A stretch of 64,000 nucleotides of DNA. Source: Photobacterium jeanii (GTDB taxonomy: Bacteria > Pseudomonadota > Gammaproteobacteria > Enterobacterales > Vibrionaceae). Of the stretch, positions 41,351 through 50,648 are shown piece by piece; within the stretch, counting starts at the first letter, position 1; every line of letters begins with the position of its first letter. The notes below the pieces were generated by a model. The model made no database searches, was not told the DNA's origin, and saw only the letters and a program-made list of their open reading frames with translations. Where the stretch lies: the NCBI RefSeq assembly GCF_001650345.1, contig NZ_LVHF01000033.1:992001-1056000 (forward strand), written 5' to 3'. The position numbers and the translations under genes were made by a program.

Positions 41351-43408
41351 ATGCAAGACCATAACTACAACAACCAACACACTGCCATTACATGCAGTAC
41401 CAAAAGCAAAACAGTTCGCCTTTCTGCGCTAAGCCTCTCCGTTGCTTCTGCTTTGTTCTGCCAACAAGCTTTCGCCAGTGGCGACACCTCTGATCAATAC
41501 CGCGAAGAAATGGAAGTTTGGGGAGCCAAAGTATCAAGCAGCTCAGAATTTCTTGGTGATGACGATATTTCAGTAAAACAAGCCGATCACTTATCTGACT
41601 TGCTGCGCGATATTCCTGGTGTCGATGTTGGTGGCACACACTCGGTAAACCAGCGTATTAATATTCGTGGATTAAACGAAACCGATTTAGATATTCGCCT
41701 TGATGGTGCTTCCCAATACGCCAACATGTTCCACCATATCGGTAATCTGACTCTAAACCCAGATATCATCAAAGCGGTAGACATTCAGGTTGGTGCCAAC
41801 TCTGTTGTCAACGGTGGGATTGGTGGTGCTATTCATTTCGAGACTAAAAACGCCAAAGACTTATTGCGTGGCGATGAACAATATGGCGCCCGCTTGTACG
41901 GTGGCTATGCAACCAATAATTCTCGCCAAGGCTCGACCACGGTTTACGGACAACTGACCGATACGCTTGATGCCATGCTCTATGGCTACATGATCAAACG
42001 AAACAATTTCAAAGATGGTGCTGGTGTAGAAACCATTGGCGCTGAAGGTAAAGTTACCAATATTCTCGCTAAATTAGGTTGGGAACCGACCACAAATCAA
42101 CGTTTTGAAATCACCTATGATAATTACCGCGATAAAGGTAACTACAGCCCTCGCCCTGATATGTCTGGTGATGCTAATGAAGCATTATCTAAAACAACTT
42201 TGATCCCAACCAAATATCATCGTGACACTGTCACCTTGAATCATCAATTCACTCACAGTGAACTACTCCAAGTTAAATCAAGCCTTTACTACAACAAGAT
42301 TGATTTAGAGCGCGACGAATCGAATATTCCAGGACGTTGGCCGGGGGACCGTCGTTCAGTCAATAATGCGATCAACAATAATACTGGTGCCCGTATTACT
42401 GCCACGTCAGATATTGATATCGCAAGTATTGGCAACACCTTTACTTACGGGGTTGATTACAACCAACAACAAAGTAAAAGTCAGTACGGCTCACAGCCAG
42501 AAACAACAGAAAAAGCAACAAACAGTGCTGTCTTCTTACAGCACAAAATTCAATTTAGCGATGCATTCTCGCTAACACCGGGTGTACGCTACGATCACTT
42601 TAAACGTGACGCCGTCACGAGCAATAAGTCATTTAGCGATGTAACCTGGGGACTGGCTGCAGATTACCAGCTCAATAAACACTTTAGCTTCTTTGCTAGC
42701 ACCCGAAGTTTATTCAAAGCCCCGCAATTGCTTGAAAGTTTTATCAAGTACCAGCAAGTGACTTACTTAGATCCAAACATTAAAGCGGAAACCGGTTTAA
42801 ATACCCAAGGTGGATTCCGCTTCAATATGGATAAAGGCATGCACAGCTTTGCGTCTAACCTCACCTTGTTCAAGACTGACTTTAAAAATCACTTAAAAGC
42901 CAGCTACAACCGCGCCAAAAAGCAATACGACATTTACAACGATGGTGATACCGAAATCAAAGGCTTTGAAGCCAGTGTGTTCTATGGCTACGACGCATTT
43001 GGAGCGAAACTGTCTTACGCTAAAGCTGACAACAAGAACAAAACGAATGACACACCCATTCTTGATAGCAATAAACGCAGTACCGATATTGGTGACAGCA
43101 TTAACCTAAGCTTGGATTACAACTTCTACGATTTAGATCTGTACTTAGGCTGGCGCTCTCAATTCGTATTAGAAGAAGATAATGTGTTAGAAGGTACACC
43201 CGTCAAGGATGCTTACAATGTCCACAACCTATTTGCACAATGGGCACCACATCAAGTTGATGGTTTAGTGCTAACCTTTGGCGTTGATAACCTATTCGAT
43301 GAGCAATATGCATCACACGCTTCTCGCACAGGGTTAGCTCGTAATATTGATACCACAGACTTTGAGCCGGGTCGTAGCATCAAAGTTTCGGCTGCGTATC
43401 AGTTCTAA
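41351..43408 (+). CDS. TonB-dependent outer-membrane receptor
   Basis: 685 residues. A long N-terminal leader with a hydrophobic stretch (ALSLSVASALFCQQAFA, cleavage about 43), TonB-box-like EEMEVWGAKV (about 51-60), plug domain 65-170 (LLRDIPGVDVGGTHSVNQRI then NIRGLNE), and a 22-strand barrel ending in AAYQF with terminal Phe. Final strands contain TFGVDNLFDEQYASHAS, as in siderophore receptors. Substrate is probably a ferri-siderophore; the DesA/DesR arrangement is one precedent. Terminator follows. Confidence 0.9.
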   Translation: MQDHNYNNQHTAITCSTKSKTVRLSALSLSVASALFCQQAFASGDTSDQYREEMEVWGAKVSSSSEFLGDDDISVKQADHLSDLLRDIPGVDVGGTHSVNQRINIRGLNETDLDIRLDGASQYANMFHHIGNLTLNPDIIKAVDIQVGANSVVNGGIGGAIHFETKNAKDLLRGDEQYGARLYGGYATNNSRQGSTTVYGQLTDTLDAMLYGYMIKRNNFKDGAGVETIGAEGKVTNILAKLGWEPTTNQRFEITYDNYRDKGNYSPRPDMSGDANEALSKTTLIPTKYHRDTVTLNHQFTHSELLQVKSSLYYNKIDLERDESNIPGRWPGDRRSVNNAINNNTGARITATSDIDIASIGNTFTYGVDYNQQQSKSQYGSQPETTEKATNSAVFLQHKIQFSDAFSLTPGVRYDHFKRDAVTSNKSFSDVTWGLAADYQLNKHFSFFASTRSLFKAPQLLESFIKYQQVTYLDPNIKAETGLNTQGGFRFNMDKGMHSFASNLTLFKTDFKNHLKASYNRAKKQYDIYNDGDTEIKGFEASVFYGYDAFGAKLSYAKADNKNKTNDTPILDSNKRSTDIGDSINLSLDYNFYDLDLYLGWRSQFVLEEDNVLEGTPVKDAYNVHNLFAQWAPHQVDGLVLTFGVDNLFDEQYASHASRTGLARNIDTTDFEPGRSIKVSAAYQF

Positions 43409-43430
43409 CTAATAAACGACAAACAAGCAT

Positions 43431-43462
43431 AAAAAAACCAGCCATTCGGCTGGTTTTCTTAT
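43431..43462. terminator. Bidirectional terminator between receptor and helicase genes
   Basis: Stem AAAACCAGCC/GGCTGGTTTT, loop ATTC, between convergent genes, with T or A tracts on both sides. Confidence 0.88.
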
Positions 43463-43485
43463 ATTGCACATCAATAGCTTAACGA

Positions 43486-44823
43486 TTAATCGTCGCTAGG
43501 TACTGCTGGCTTTTTCTTCTTAGGCATAAATACGTTATCGCCCACCGCCATATTGTCGTAGAAGCGTTTATCCATCTTCTTCTTAGGCTTGTTCGGTGCT
43601 GCTTTCTTCGCTGCCGTTGGTTTCTTATTCGTAGGTTTCTTCTTAACGAACTTTTTCTTAGGTGCTGGTTTCAGACCTTTGAACTTACCTTCTAAACCTT
43701 CAATCGTTGTAAAGGTAATATCTTGTTGTAAGAAGGCTTCGATGTTTTTAAAGCTACGCCAGTCTTTTGGGCCAACCAAAGAGATTGCATCACCTTTGTT
43801 ACCAGCACGACCAGTACGACCGATACGGTGAACATATTCTTCTGCATGCTTTGGCATATCGAAGTTAATTACGTGCGATACGCTATCAATATCTAGACCA
43901 CGTGAAGCCACATCAGTTGTCACCAAAATTTTATGACATACACGCTCAAACTGACTCATGATGCTATTACGTTGCGTTTGCGTCATGCTGCCACTTAGCG
44001 CGACTGCTTTTAGCTTACGCTCATTAAGCATTTCAGTTAGACGATCAGTATCGTTACGGGTTGCCGTAAAGATGATCATTTGCTTGTAATCTTCGGTTTC
44101 CAGAACTTTATCAAGCAATGCTTGTTTATGATCTAGGTGATCACACAAGATAAAACGTTGAGTAATGTCTTTGTGCTCTTCAGTAGAGCTACCTACCGCA
44201 ATGTTCTTAGGAGCGTTTAGCATATCTTTTGCGATATCAACCACATCGTTGTGATCGAGTGTCGCTGAGAACATTAGCGTTTGACGACGACGGTGATTAG
44301 CTGCGTTATGAATGCTACGTAGGTGCGATTCAAAGCCAAGATCAAGCATACGATCAGCTTCATCTAGGATCAGCATTTCCAAACCATCTAGGTAAGTACT
44401 CTTATGCTCAAGGTGGTCAGCTAGACGACCTGGCGTTGCAACAACGAACATTGGGTCTTTACGTAGCTCTTTAACTTGATCGTTAAAGTTCTCACCACCA
44501 ACAATCAAAGCGCCGTCGTACGGTGTACCTGCATTTAACGTACGTAGCTCAGCAAAAACTTGTTTTGCCAATTCACGAGTTGGTGTAAGTACAACCACAC
44601 GAGGGTCACGACGAGTAAACGGCTTACTACGATACATACGTTGCATCGCAGGCAACAAGAATGCCAACGTTTTACCAGAGCCAGTTTTAGACGATGCCAA
44701 CAAGTCCTTACCTAAAATGGCAACAGGAATGGCTTTCTGCTGAATTTCAGTTGCTTGATCAAACCCTAGGTTTTTGATTTTTTTTAGTAGTCGTTGGTCT
44801 AATCCAAGATCTTTAAAGTGCAA
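43486..44823 (-). CDS. DEAD-box ATP-dependent RNA helicase
   Basis: 445 residues. Q motif near FDQATEIQQKAIPVAILGKD, motif I SSKTGSGKTLAF, Ia PTRELAKQ, Ib TPGRL, II LDEADRMLDLGF, III SATLD, V TTDVASRGLDID, VI YVHRIGRTGRAG. Very basic C-terminal tail (about 375-445, PKKKFVKKK-type), suited to RNA binding. RhlE/SrmB-like; probably ribosome assembly or cold adaptation. Confidence 0.92.
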   Translation of the reverse strand: MHFKDLGLDQRLLKKIKNLGFDQATEIQQKAIPVAILGKDLLASSKTGSGKTLAFLLPAMQRMYRSKPFTRRDPRVVVLTPTRELAKQVFAELRTLNAGTPYDGALIVGGENFNDQVKELRKDPMFVVATPGRLADHLEHKSTYLDGLEMLILDEADRMLDLGFESHLRSIHNAANHRRRQTLMFSATLDHNDVVDIAKDMLNAPKNIAVGSSTEEHKDITQRFILCDHLDHKQALLDKVLETEDYKQMIIFTATRNDTDRLTEMLNERKLKAVALSGSMTQTQRNSIMSQFERVCHKILVTTDVASRGLDIDSVSHVINFDMPKHAEEYVHRIGRTGRAGNKGDAISLVGPKDWRSFKNIEAFLQQDITFTTIEGLEGKFKGLKPAPKKKFVKKKPTNKKPTAAKKAAPNKPKKKMDKRFYDNMAVGDNVFMPKKKKPAVPSDD

Positions 44824-45066
44824 AATGATGCTCCGGTAATCACGCAGTTCTGCGTTATTGTTAACTCATACCAATGTGACAAGAATCACGCTTGGGTGAA
44901 AAATGTTAGCTGCGAATTATAACACAATTCTAGTGGATGATGACTAGCAACAAATAGGATTGATGATTAATTCTTGCTCAAGACCGGTTAATCAAGGAAG
45001 ATTAATCACCAATGATATAAAATACTGATAATTAGATTGTTTGCTTGATAGGAATAATCATATCCA

Positions 45067-45690
45067 ATGTCTGCACATAAGAGCCTAAAAAAATCCGCAG
45101 CCACTATGCTGCCTCATTACTTAGCCCTAACGTTTCTGACTCTATTCAGTGCGTTAGCAGTTGCTCCAGTCTTTCGTGAAGTGTGGCTCGCAGAAATCAT
45201 TCCTGTGGTACTGATTTTTGCTGGTCTTGTCATCACCTACCCTAGATTTCGTTTTAGCAATACCGCTTATGTCTTAATGTTCCTTTGGCTTGTGTGCCAC
45301 ACCATAGGGGCGCACTACACCTTTGCCAATGTGCCCTTTGATTGGGTTAGCCAATTACTGGGAACAGAGCGAAACATGTTTGACCGCCTTGCTCACTTCA
45401 CCATTGGCCTTTATGCATTCCCCATTGCAGAATGGTTAGTACGTCGTGGTGAATGTCCTCCAAAACTGGCTAGTTTCTTTGCTCTATCGACCATTATGGC
45501 CGTTGCCGCTGGTTATGAAATCTTTGAGTGGTGGTACGCAATGATAGCTGGTGGAGATGCAGGTATTGAATTCCTTGGCAGCCAAGGTGATATCTGGGAT
45601 GCGCAAAAAGATATGCTGGCTGATACCTTAGGAGCAATCACGGCACTCGTACTCTTCTTTACGTTAAAGCCGTACGGAGAACCAGAGTAA
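45067..45690 (+). CDS. DUF2238 (YjdF-like) membrane protein
   Basis: 207 residues, six membrane segments. Conserved family residues: CHTIGAHYTFANVPFDW, NMFDRLAHFTIGLYAFPIAE, AAGYEIFEWWYAMIAG and GDIWDAQKDMLADTLGA. The His, Asp and Glu in these blocks are invariant in DUF2238. Function unknown. Confidence 0.88.
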   Translation: MSAHKSLKKSAATMLPHYLALTFLTLFSALAVAPVFREVWLAEIIPVVLIFAGLVITYPRFRFSNTAYVLMFLWLVCHTIGAHYTFANVPFDWVSQLLGTERNMFDRLAHFTIGLYAFPIAEWLVRRGECPPKLASFFALSTIMAVAAGYEIFEWWYAMIAGGDAGIEFLGSQGDIWDAQKDMLADTLGAITALVLFFTLKPYGEPE

Positions 45691-45794
45691 AGGATCTAGT
45701 AAATGGTGTTTTCGCTCAAGGATCAGCACTAAATCAAAGTAAGAAAGCCACTTAAAGAATAAAGCCCATAGTTTCAACACTACAGGCCACACAT

Positions 45795-46076
45795 TTACTT
45801 TCTTAGGAGAGAACTCAGCAAGATCTTTTCTACATCTGAGAGTTGTTTGGTCAAGTCTAAAATTTCATTTATCTGCGGTGATAACTCTTGGAAGTAGTTT
45901 TTATCGACTTCAAACAGAGCCACCGCTTTTTCTATCACTTTCTTTGATGGTTTGTTATGCCCATTCTCGACTAACGAGAGGTAGGTTGGCGTTATGTCTA
46001 AGTAACGCGCGCAGATTTCACTTTTCATGCCTTTTGACTGACGTAAGGCTCTAATCATTTGTCCATTTAGGTTCAT
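45795..46076 (-). CDS. XRE-family helix-turn-helix protein
   Basis: 93 residues from ATG 46076, overlapping the stop of the upstream gene (ATGA). HTH: IRALRQSKGMKSEICARYLD then ITPTYLSLVENGHNKPS. A helical C-terminal part (about 65-93) may dimerise. Acts with the 79-residue gene in an operon; could be an antitoxin-like or phage-type regulator. Confidence 0.8.
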   Translation of the reverse strand: MNLNGQMIRALRQSKGMKSEICARYLDITPTYLSLVENGHNKPSKKVIEKAVALFEVDKNYFQELSPQINEILDLTKQLSDVEKILLSSLLRK

Positions 46077-46312
46077 CTTGTTTCGTTCACCATCATACAA
46101 GTAAGACCTTCAACAAGATTCAATTGCTCAACGGCACGACTAACAGCATCTTTATACAAACTGCTCTTCTTTAAGAACTGTACATGGATTCCATCGTTAC
46201 AGGCTTTTACAATGATATCTTTAAACCCATAATCGCAAATCAATGATATTGCTAGTGATTCATCATCACGATTGAACTTGTCTGAAATGAGTACTTCAAA
46301 TGAGTAAATCAT
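46073..46312 (-). CDS. Small uncharacterised protein, operon partner of an XRE regulator
   Basis: 79 residues (MIYSFEVLISDKFNRDDESL start), with alternating strands and helices (two beta-alpha units by eye). The TGA overlaps the ATG of the XRE gene. No catalytic motif. A toxin role is possible only by analogy of layout. Confidence 0.6.
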   Translation of the reverse strand: MIYSFEVLISDKFNRDDESLAISLICDYGFKDIIVKACNDGIHVQFLKKSSLYKDAVSRAVEQLNLVEGLTCMMVNETR

Positions 46313-46800
46313 TGGTCTTTATCACACCTTCTTTTCTCATCGAACAATGGCAACAAGCTGCAAGCAAATTTCAAGTTACCATTCTCGTCATGAGCATCTT
46401 GATTCAACATTTAACCGTTAAAGGTCTCTCATTCAGTTAAATTCGCTCTCGACTTTCTGTTTCGTGTGATTATTACATCGGCCTTCACTCTAAAATAAAC
46501 AGTATTCAAAACCGTATAAAATATTTAATAAACATTATTTTGCTTTTATTAAGCACTTATAAAAAGCCATCACCTTAAAATCATAAACATACGCTAAGAC
46601 TTAATTGGATAAGAAAGTTAAAATCATTAAATATTTTCACTATCATGCTTTCGTTTACATTTTTACTGTAAATTAACTTATTTATCAACTCAATATTTTC
46701 GGAAGATGATTTATTGATTTTTTTGCCAATACACATCTTGTAACATTCTTACATCCGCGTACAATGTACCTCCACTAGTCACGTGGATATAAGGTTTTCT
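46313..46800. other. Non-coding AT-rich stretch between two small XRE loci
   Basis: About 490 bases between divergent regulator loci. No gene, strong hairpin or repeat seen; promoters for both sides expected. Confidence 0.5.
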
Positions 46801-47016
46801 ATGGACGCAGCACCTCAAATTGAAAACGTCGACATTAAAGCGATAAGATTGAGGCTAAAAGTGAATCAGCATGAATTTGCCGATGCGCTTGGTTTAAGCC
46901 TGGAAACAATAAAAAGCTGGGAGCAAGGTAGAAGAAATCCTACTGGATTAGCCCAAAAAGCATTGAAACTTATAGAAAAAGACCTTGAACTCTATTACAG
47001 ATTCAAATTTAACTAA
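46801..47016 (+). CDS. Small XRE-family DNA-binding protein
   Basis: 71 residues from ATG 46801, with AAGG upstream; the longer frame starts at GTG 46783. HTH: LKVNQHEFADALGLSLETIK followed by SWEQGRRNPTGLAQKAL, the pattern of NadS/HigA2-type regulators. No higB-like toxin next to it. Terminator follows. Confidence 0.8.
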   Translation: MDAAPQIENVDIKAIRLRLKVNQHEFADALGLSLETIKSWEQGRRNPTGLAQKALKLIEKDLELYYRFKFN

Positions 47017-47023
47017 TGATATC

Positions 47024-47068
47024 ACCGATAGCATCCACTCTCTCCTTCCTAGGGGTGCTATCGGTTAT
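47024..47068 (+). terminator. Terminator-like hairpin after the XRE gene
   Basis: Perfect stem ACCGATAGCA/TGCTATCGGT with a long loop (which itself contains CC/GG pairs), followed by TATCTC. Weak U-tract. Confidence 0.55.
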
Positions 47069-47108
47069 CTCATGAGTGAGTTCTCTCTATAAATATAAGG
47101 ATTGAGTA

Positions 47109-47279
47109 TTGAAAGATGATGAATATGAACTTGATATCTACTTCAACAATAAAGAAGAAATAGACAAATCAATTGATGATATTAACTTTGTAATTAATGA
47201 TGGTTTTTTAAATTTTAAACACTTTAACTTACTCATTTTTTCTATCACCTTATTATTACTACTTTTGTTATTCATTTAA
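47109..47279 (+). CDS. Probable 56-residue tail-anchored membrane protein
   Basis: TTG start with AAGGA 7 bases upstream. The residues begin MKDDEYELDIYFNNKEEID, and the last 20 include the membrane helix LLIFSITLLLLLLFI. It ends 85 bases before the sulP gene. An acidic soluble part plus terminal helix is seen in many real small proteins, but there is no homologue I know. Confidence 0.45.
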   Translation: MKDDEYELDIYFNNKEEIDKSIDDINFVINDGFLNFKHFNLLIFSITLLLLLLLFI

Positions 47280-47363
47280 TGGAGGGTAAGACAATTATTA
47301 CGCCGCCTTAGACCCTGCATCTCTTTACACCAAATCTAAATAAATTAAATAGAAAGAGATATT

Positions 47364-48854
47364 ATGCTGAGTTTTTACAAAGAAAAATGGTTCAACAACA
47401 TCAAAGGAGATTTATTATCAGGGGTTGTGGTTGCTTTAGCCCTCATACCCGAAGCAATTGCTTTTTCCATTATTGCCGGACTAGATCCTAAAGTCGGTTT
47501 ATATGCATCATTTGCTATCTGCGTGGTGATTGCCTTTACTGGCTCTCGCTCTGGAATGATTTCAGCCTCAACAGGGGCAATGGCTTTGCTAATGACCACC
47601 TTAGTCAAAGATCATGGTCTCGAATACCTTTTAGCAGCTTCCTTCTTGGCTGGCGTTCTTCAATATATTATTGGTTTACTGAAGCTCGGTGATTTAATGC
47701 GGTTTGTATCCCGCTCAATCGTTACCGGCTTTGTTAATGCTCTCGCTATCCTCATTTTCATGGCTCAATTGCCTGAACTGACCAATGTAACTTGGCATGT
47801 CTATGCTCTTACCCTCGGTGGATTAGGCATTATCTATCTGTTCCCGTATGTGCCACGCATAGGTAAACTACTACCTTCACCTTTGGTATGTATCATTGCC
47901 ATTACCGCCGTGAGCATCATGTTCAATGTGGATGTGCGTACTGTCGGTGATATGGGCTCACTACCAGACTCATTGCCAGTATTCCTGATTCCAAACATTC
48001 CGTTTTCGATTGAAACGATACAAATCATCTTTCCTTACTCTCTCGCACTCGCCGTTGTCGGTGTGCTTGAATCATTAATGACGGCCAAAATCATTGATGA
48101 CATCACAGATACACCAAGTGACAACAATGACGAGTGTAAAGGACAAGGTATCGCTAATATGGTCTCATCGCTTTTTGGTGGTATGGCGGGTTGTGCCATG
48201 ATTGGTCAATCCATGATCAACATGAACTCTGGTGGTAGAACACGACTATCGACCCTTTCATCAGGTGTCTTCTTGCTGATTATGGTAGTGTTCTTAGGTG
48301 ATTATTTAAAACAAATACCAATGGCTGCTTTGGTTGCTGTTATGATTATGGTGTCCATCAGCACCTTTTCATGGAAATCAATTCTAGATATCAAACATCA
48401 CCCGCTTAACTCTAATGTGATCATGATTGCCACTGTCCTCTCCGTTGTGATGACCCATAACCTCGCTATTGGGGTCGTTGTGGGTGTGGTTATTTCTACC
48501 GTGTTCTATGCCAACCATAGTCGCAAGATCATGAAAGTGACTGATGATATTGAAATCCATAACGAACACACCATTCATAAAGTTCACGGTCAGATCTTCT
48601 TCGCATCAGCCTATAACTTTATTGACATGTTTAACTTTAAGAATCCAACAAAGTACATCACGATTGATTTATCTGACGCACATTTCTGGGATATCACAGC
48701 CGTTGGAGCATTAGATAAAGTCATCATCAAATTCATGAATGCAGGCTCAAACGTTGAAATCATAGGAATGAATGAAGACTCGGAAGAGATGATTTCAAAA
48801 TTTGCTATCTTCGACAAACCAGACAAACTTGCCGCTCAAACTATAGGCCACTAG
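47364..48854 (+). CDS. SulP-family anion transporter with STAS domain
   Basis: 496 residues. About 11 membrane segments; the SulP signature near the N-terminus is GVVVALALIPEAIAFSIIAG, then DPKVGLYASF. Later NMVSSLFGGMAGCAMIGQS and NMNSGGRTRLS. STAS domain about 395-490 (YITIDLSDAHFWDITAVGAL). Transports sulfate, bicarbonate or another anion with proton or sodium; short STAS forms in marine bacteria are often bicarbonate carriers (inference). Confidence 0.9.
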   Translation: MLSFYKEKWFNNIKGDLLSGVVVALALIPEAIAFSIIAGLDPKVGLYASFAICVVIAFTGSRSGMISASTGAMALLMTTLVKDHGLEYLLAASFLAGVLQYIIGLLKLGDLMRFVSRSIVTGFVNALAILIFMAQLPELTNVTWHVYALTLGGLGIIYLFPYVPRIGKLLPSPLVCIIAITAVSIMFNVDVRTVGDMGSLPDSLPVFLIPNIPFSIETIQIIFPYSLALAVVGVLESLMTAKIIDDITDTPSDNNDECKGQGIANMVSSLFGGMAGCAMIGQSMINMNSGGRTRLSTLSSGVFLLIMVVFLGDYLKQIPMAALVAVMIMVSISTFSWKSILDIKHHPLNSNVIMIATVLSVVMTHNLAIGVVVGVVISTVFYANHSRKIMKVTDDIEIHNEHTIHKVHGQIFFASAYNFIDMFNFKNPTKYITIDLSDAHFWDITAVGALDKVIIKFMNAGSNVEIIGMNEDSEEMISKFAIFDKPDKLAAQTIGH

Positions 48855-48900
48855 CTCAAAAGCGAAAAGCCACTGAAAGTCATTTAACAAATAACCATTC

Positions 48901-48925
48901 TAGGGGCTACACAGCCCCTATTCTC
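48901..48925 (+). terminator. Weak terminator-like hairpin after sulP
   Basis: Stem TAGGGGCT/AGCCCCTA with loop ACAC, followed by TTCTCCTCT. Confidence 0.5.
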
Positions 48926-49107
48926 CTCTAAACACACTAGTACAGATCCCGCTCCTTTGTTAGCAGACACAGATCCGTTTAAAAGTTAAGCCTTAAGTAA
49001 ATACCTAATAAGAAAAGATAAAATGACAATTTGAGAAAAGATATCTGTTCTAGCCACACGTAAGTGGTGATATATTAGCCACGTTAAAGATAAAGAGATT
49101 GATAACA

Positions 49108-49299
49108 ATGAATAAATTAGAAAAGTTTCTTTACGCCTTGTCGATTATTGTCTTTCTTGTTCTCATGCATGGTGAATACAAAAGTATTAAATTAGATAGC
49201 GAAATTGAAAAGGAAATCAAAAAAATTGATGAACGCTTGAATAAATTAGAGCTTGAATCTCTGCCTTTTGAAAGTGCTAATGCGTTAAGGAACTTCTAG
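49108..49299 (+). CDS. Small membrane protein with coiled coil
   Basis: 63 residues from ATG 49108, with AAAGAGA upstream. One membrane helix (FLYALSIIVFLVLMHG, about 5-20), then a charged coiled coil (DSEIEKEIKKIDERLNKLEL). Not recognised. Confidence 0.6.
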   Translation: MNKLEKFLYALSIIVFLVLMHGEYKSIKLDSEIEKEIKKIDERLNKLELESLPFESANALRNF

Positions 49300-49866
49300 T
49301 TGTAATTACCGACACAACACGTAAACACTTCATAACAAACACCAAATACTATAGCAATATAAAACATTGCCAGCCGCACTTCTCCCCTCATCAATTAAAA
49401 TCTGAAAACTTAAAAGATAAACACTTAAAGTTATTAATTAAAACTAAGAATGTAACTCAAATAAAATATTACATTTCACTTTTAACAATATCATCAATAT
49501 TGAAATAACAGACACTACTGTTATGATGCTTTAGCTTGAATTAGGAAAGCCTCTAATAAAAATAGTAACATCCTTGTAGACACCTCACCCCACTTTTATG
49601 TGGGGTATTTTTTATTAGCCACAAGACTCTTCAGCATCCCCACAGTCTTTCCCTAATGAATACACGATAAAATCATGCTTATTTTTCAAGCATTCAGCAC
49701 CAATACATGTTCAAACTATAGCCAGCAAAACGAATAGCCGACTTAAATACCACCACTCACAACCATAATGACCAATATGATTATTGATGAATGCAATAAT
49801 ACGCTTACAATGTTGATCTTCGTCACAAATCCTTGTGCCGTTTAAATAACAACCATTATAAAAAAT
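49300..49866. other. Non-coding stretch with an orphan terminator
   Basis: About 570 AT-rich bases with no protein gene. It holds a good Rho-independent terminator (49587-49613) far from any upstream stop codon. A small RNA could end there. The remainder should include the promoter of the outer-membrane protein gene. Confidence 0.5.
49587..49613 (+). terminator. Orphan Rho-independent terminator
   Basis: Perfect stem ACCCCAC/GTGGGGT, loop TTTTAT, then ATTTTTT; nearest upstream stop codon is 288 bases away. Confidence 0.82.
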
Positions 49867-50490
49867 ATGAATAAGACTCTAATTGCATCACTTATCGCAA
49901 TGGCTGCTATGCCATCGTTCGCTAACGCTAACAACCAAAATGTATCTTTTAAGTTGGGTACAGCTAAACACTCAGTTGATGGTAAGAAAATCACTGATAG
50001 CCAACCTGTAGCAATCGGTGTTGATTACACAAATTACATATTTCCTCTGAATTCGTACCTAGATCTTGGCTTCAGTGCAGGTGCAAACGTAGCTATTGCT
50101 TACGACAGCAAATACCATCGATACCCAGTTACTTCAACTATGTCTGTTGGCGTATCTCAATCAATCCGTACCGATTACGTTACAGGTTATTTTGCCCCTG
50201 TAATTTCGTTTAAGCCTAACGACATTATCGACATCTACGCACGTGTTGGCGCTTCAGTGAACTACTTCGCGATGACTTTGGAGCAAACAACGTCATCATA
50301 CCTATACAGTAAAGACCGTACTGATACGACATCAGATACAACAGCTGGTCTTTACTATGGCGGTGGTATTAACTTTTCGCTTGGTCGTAAAGTATTTGCT
50401 GGTCTTGAGTACGTTGCTAACAAGTACGATGTAAAAGACGAGAAACTGAACTCAGAGATGTACTACGCGAAGTTTGGCTTCCGTTACTAA
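49867..50490 (+). CDS. Outer-membrane beta-barrel protein
   Basis: 207 residues. Signal peptide MNKTLIASLIAMAAMPSFANA (split: cleaves after ANA at 21). Alternating strands and a C-terminal aromatic end (YYAKFGFRY, terminal Tyr) suggest an 8-strand barrel like OmpX or the OmpA membrane domain. The central block DYTNYIFPLNSYLDLGFSAG gives typical strand/turn spacing. Function unknown. Strong terminator follows. Confidence 0.8.
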   Translation: MNKTLIASLIAMAAMPSFANANNQNVSFKLGTAKHSVDGKKITDSQPVAIGVDYTNYIFPLNSYLDLGFSAGANVAIAYDSKYHRYPVTSTMSVGVSQSIRTDYVTGYFAPVISFKPNDIIDIYARVGASVNYFAMTLEQTTSSYLYSKDRTDTTSDTTAGLYYGGGINFSLGRKVFAGLEYVANKYDVKDEKLNSEMYYAKFGFRY

Positions 50491-50526
50491 GCAAAGTTTT
50501 TGCTCAGTGCTCTTAGAAAAGAAGTC

Positions 50527-50580
50527 CGGATAGTTAAAAAAGTAAAGGGGCGCAATGCCCCTTTACTGTTTTACTATCCG
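50527..50580 (+). terminator. Long two-part terminator hairpin
   Basis: Inner stem GTAAAGGGGC/GCCCCTTTAC (50542-50566) inside an outer stem CGGATAGT/ACTATCCG (50527-50580). TGTTTTA follows the inner stem. Confidence 0.8.
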
Positions 50581-50648
50581 CTATTTTCATTATTGAAGTT
50601 ACTTGTTATAGCTTCTTTATATAGCCTCTTCTATACATCGGATATTCC

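Noticed and set aside
46073..46312. Confident toxin call for the small XRE partner
   Set aside because: Only the operon layout suggests it; no toxin-family motif is visible.
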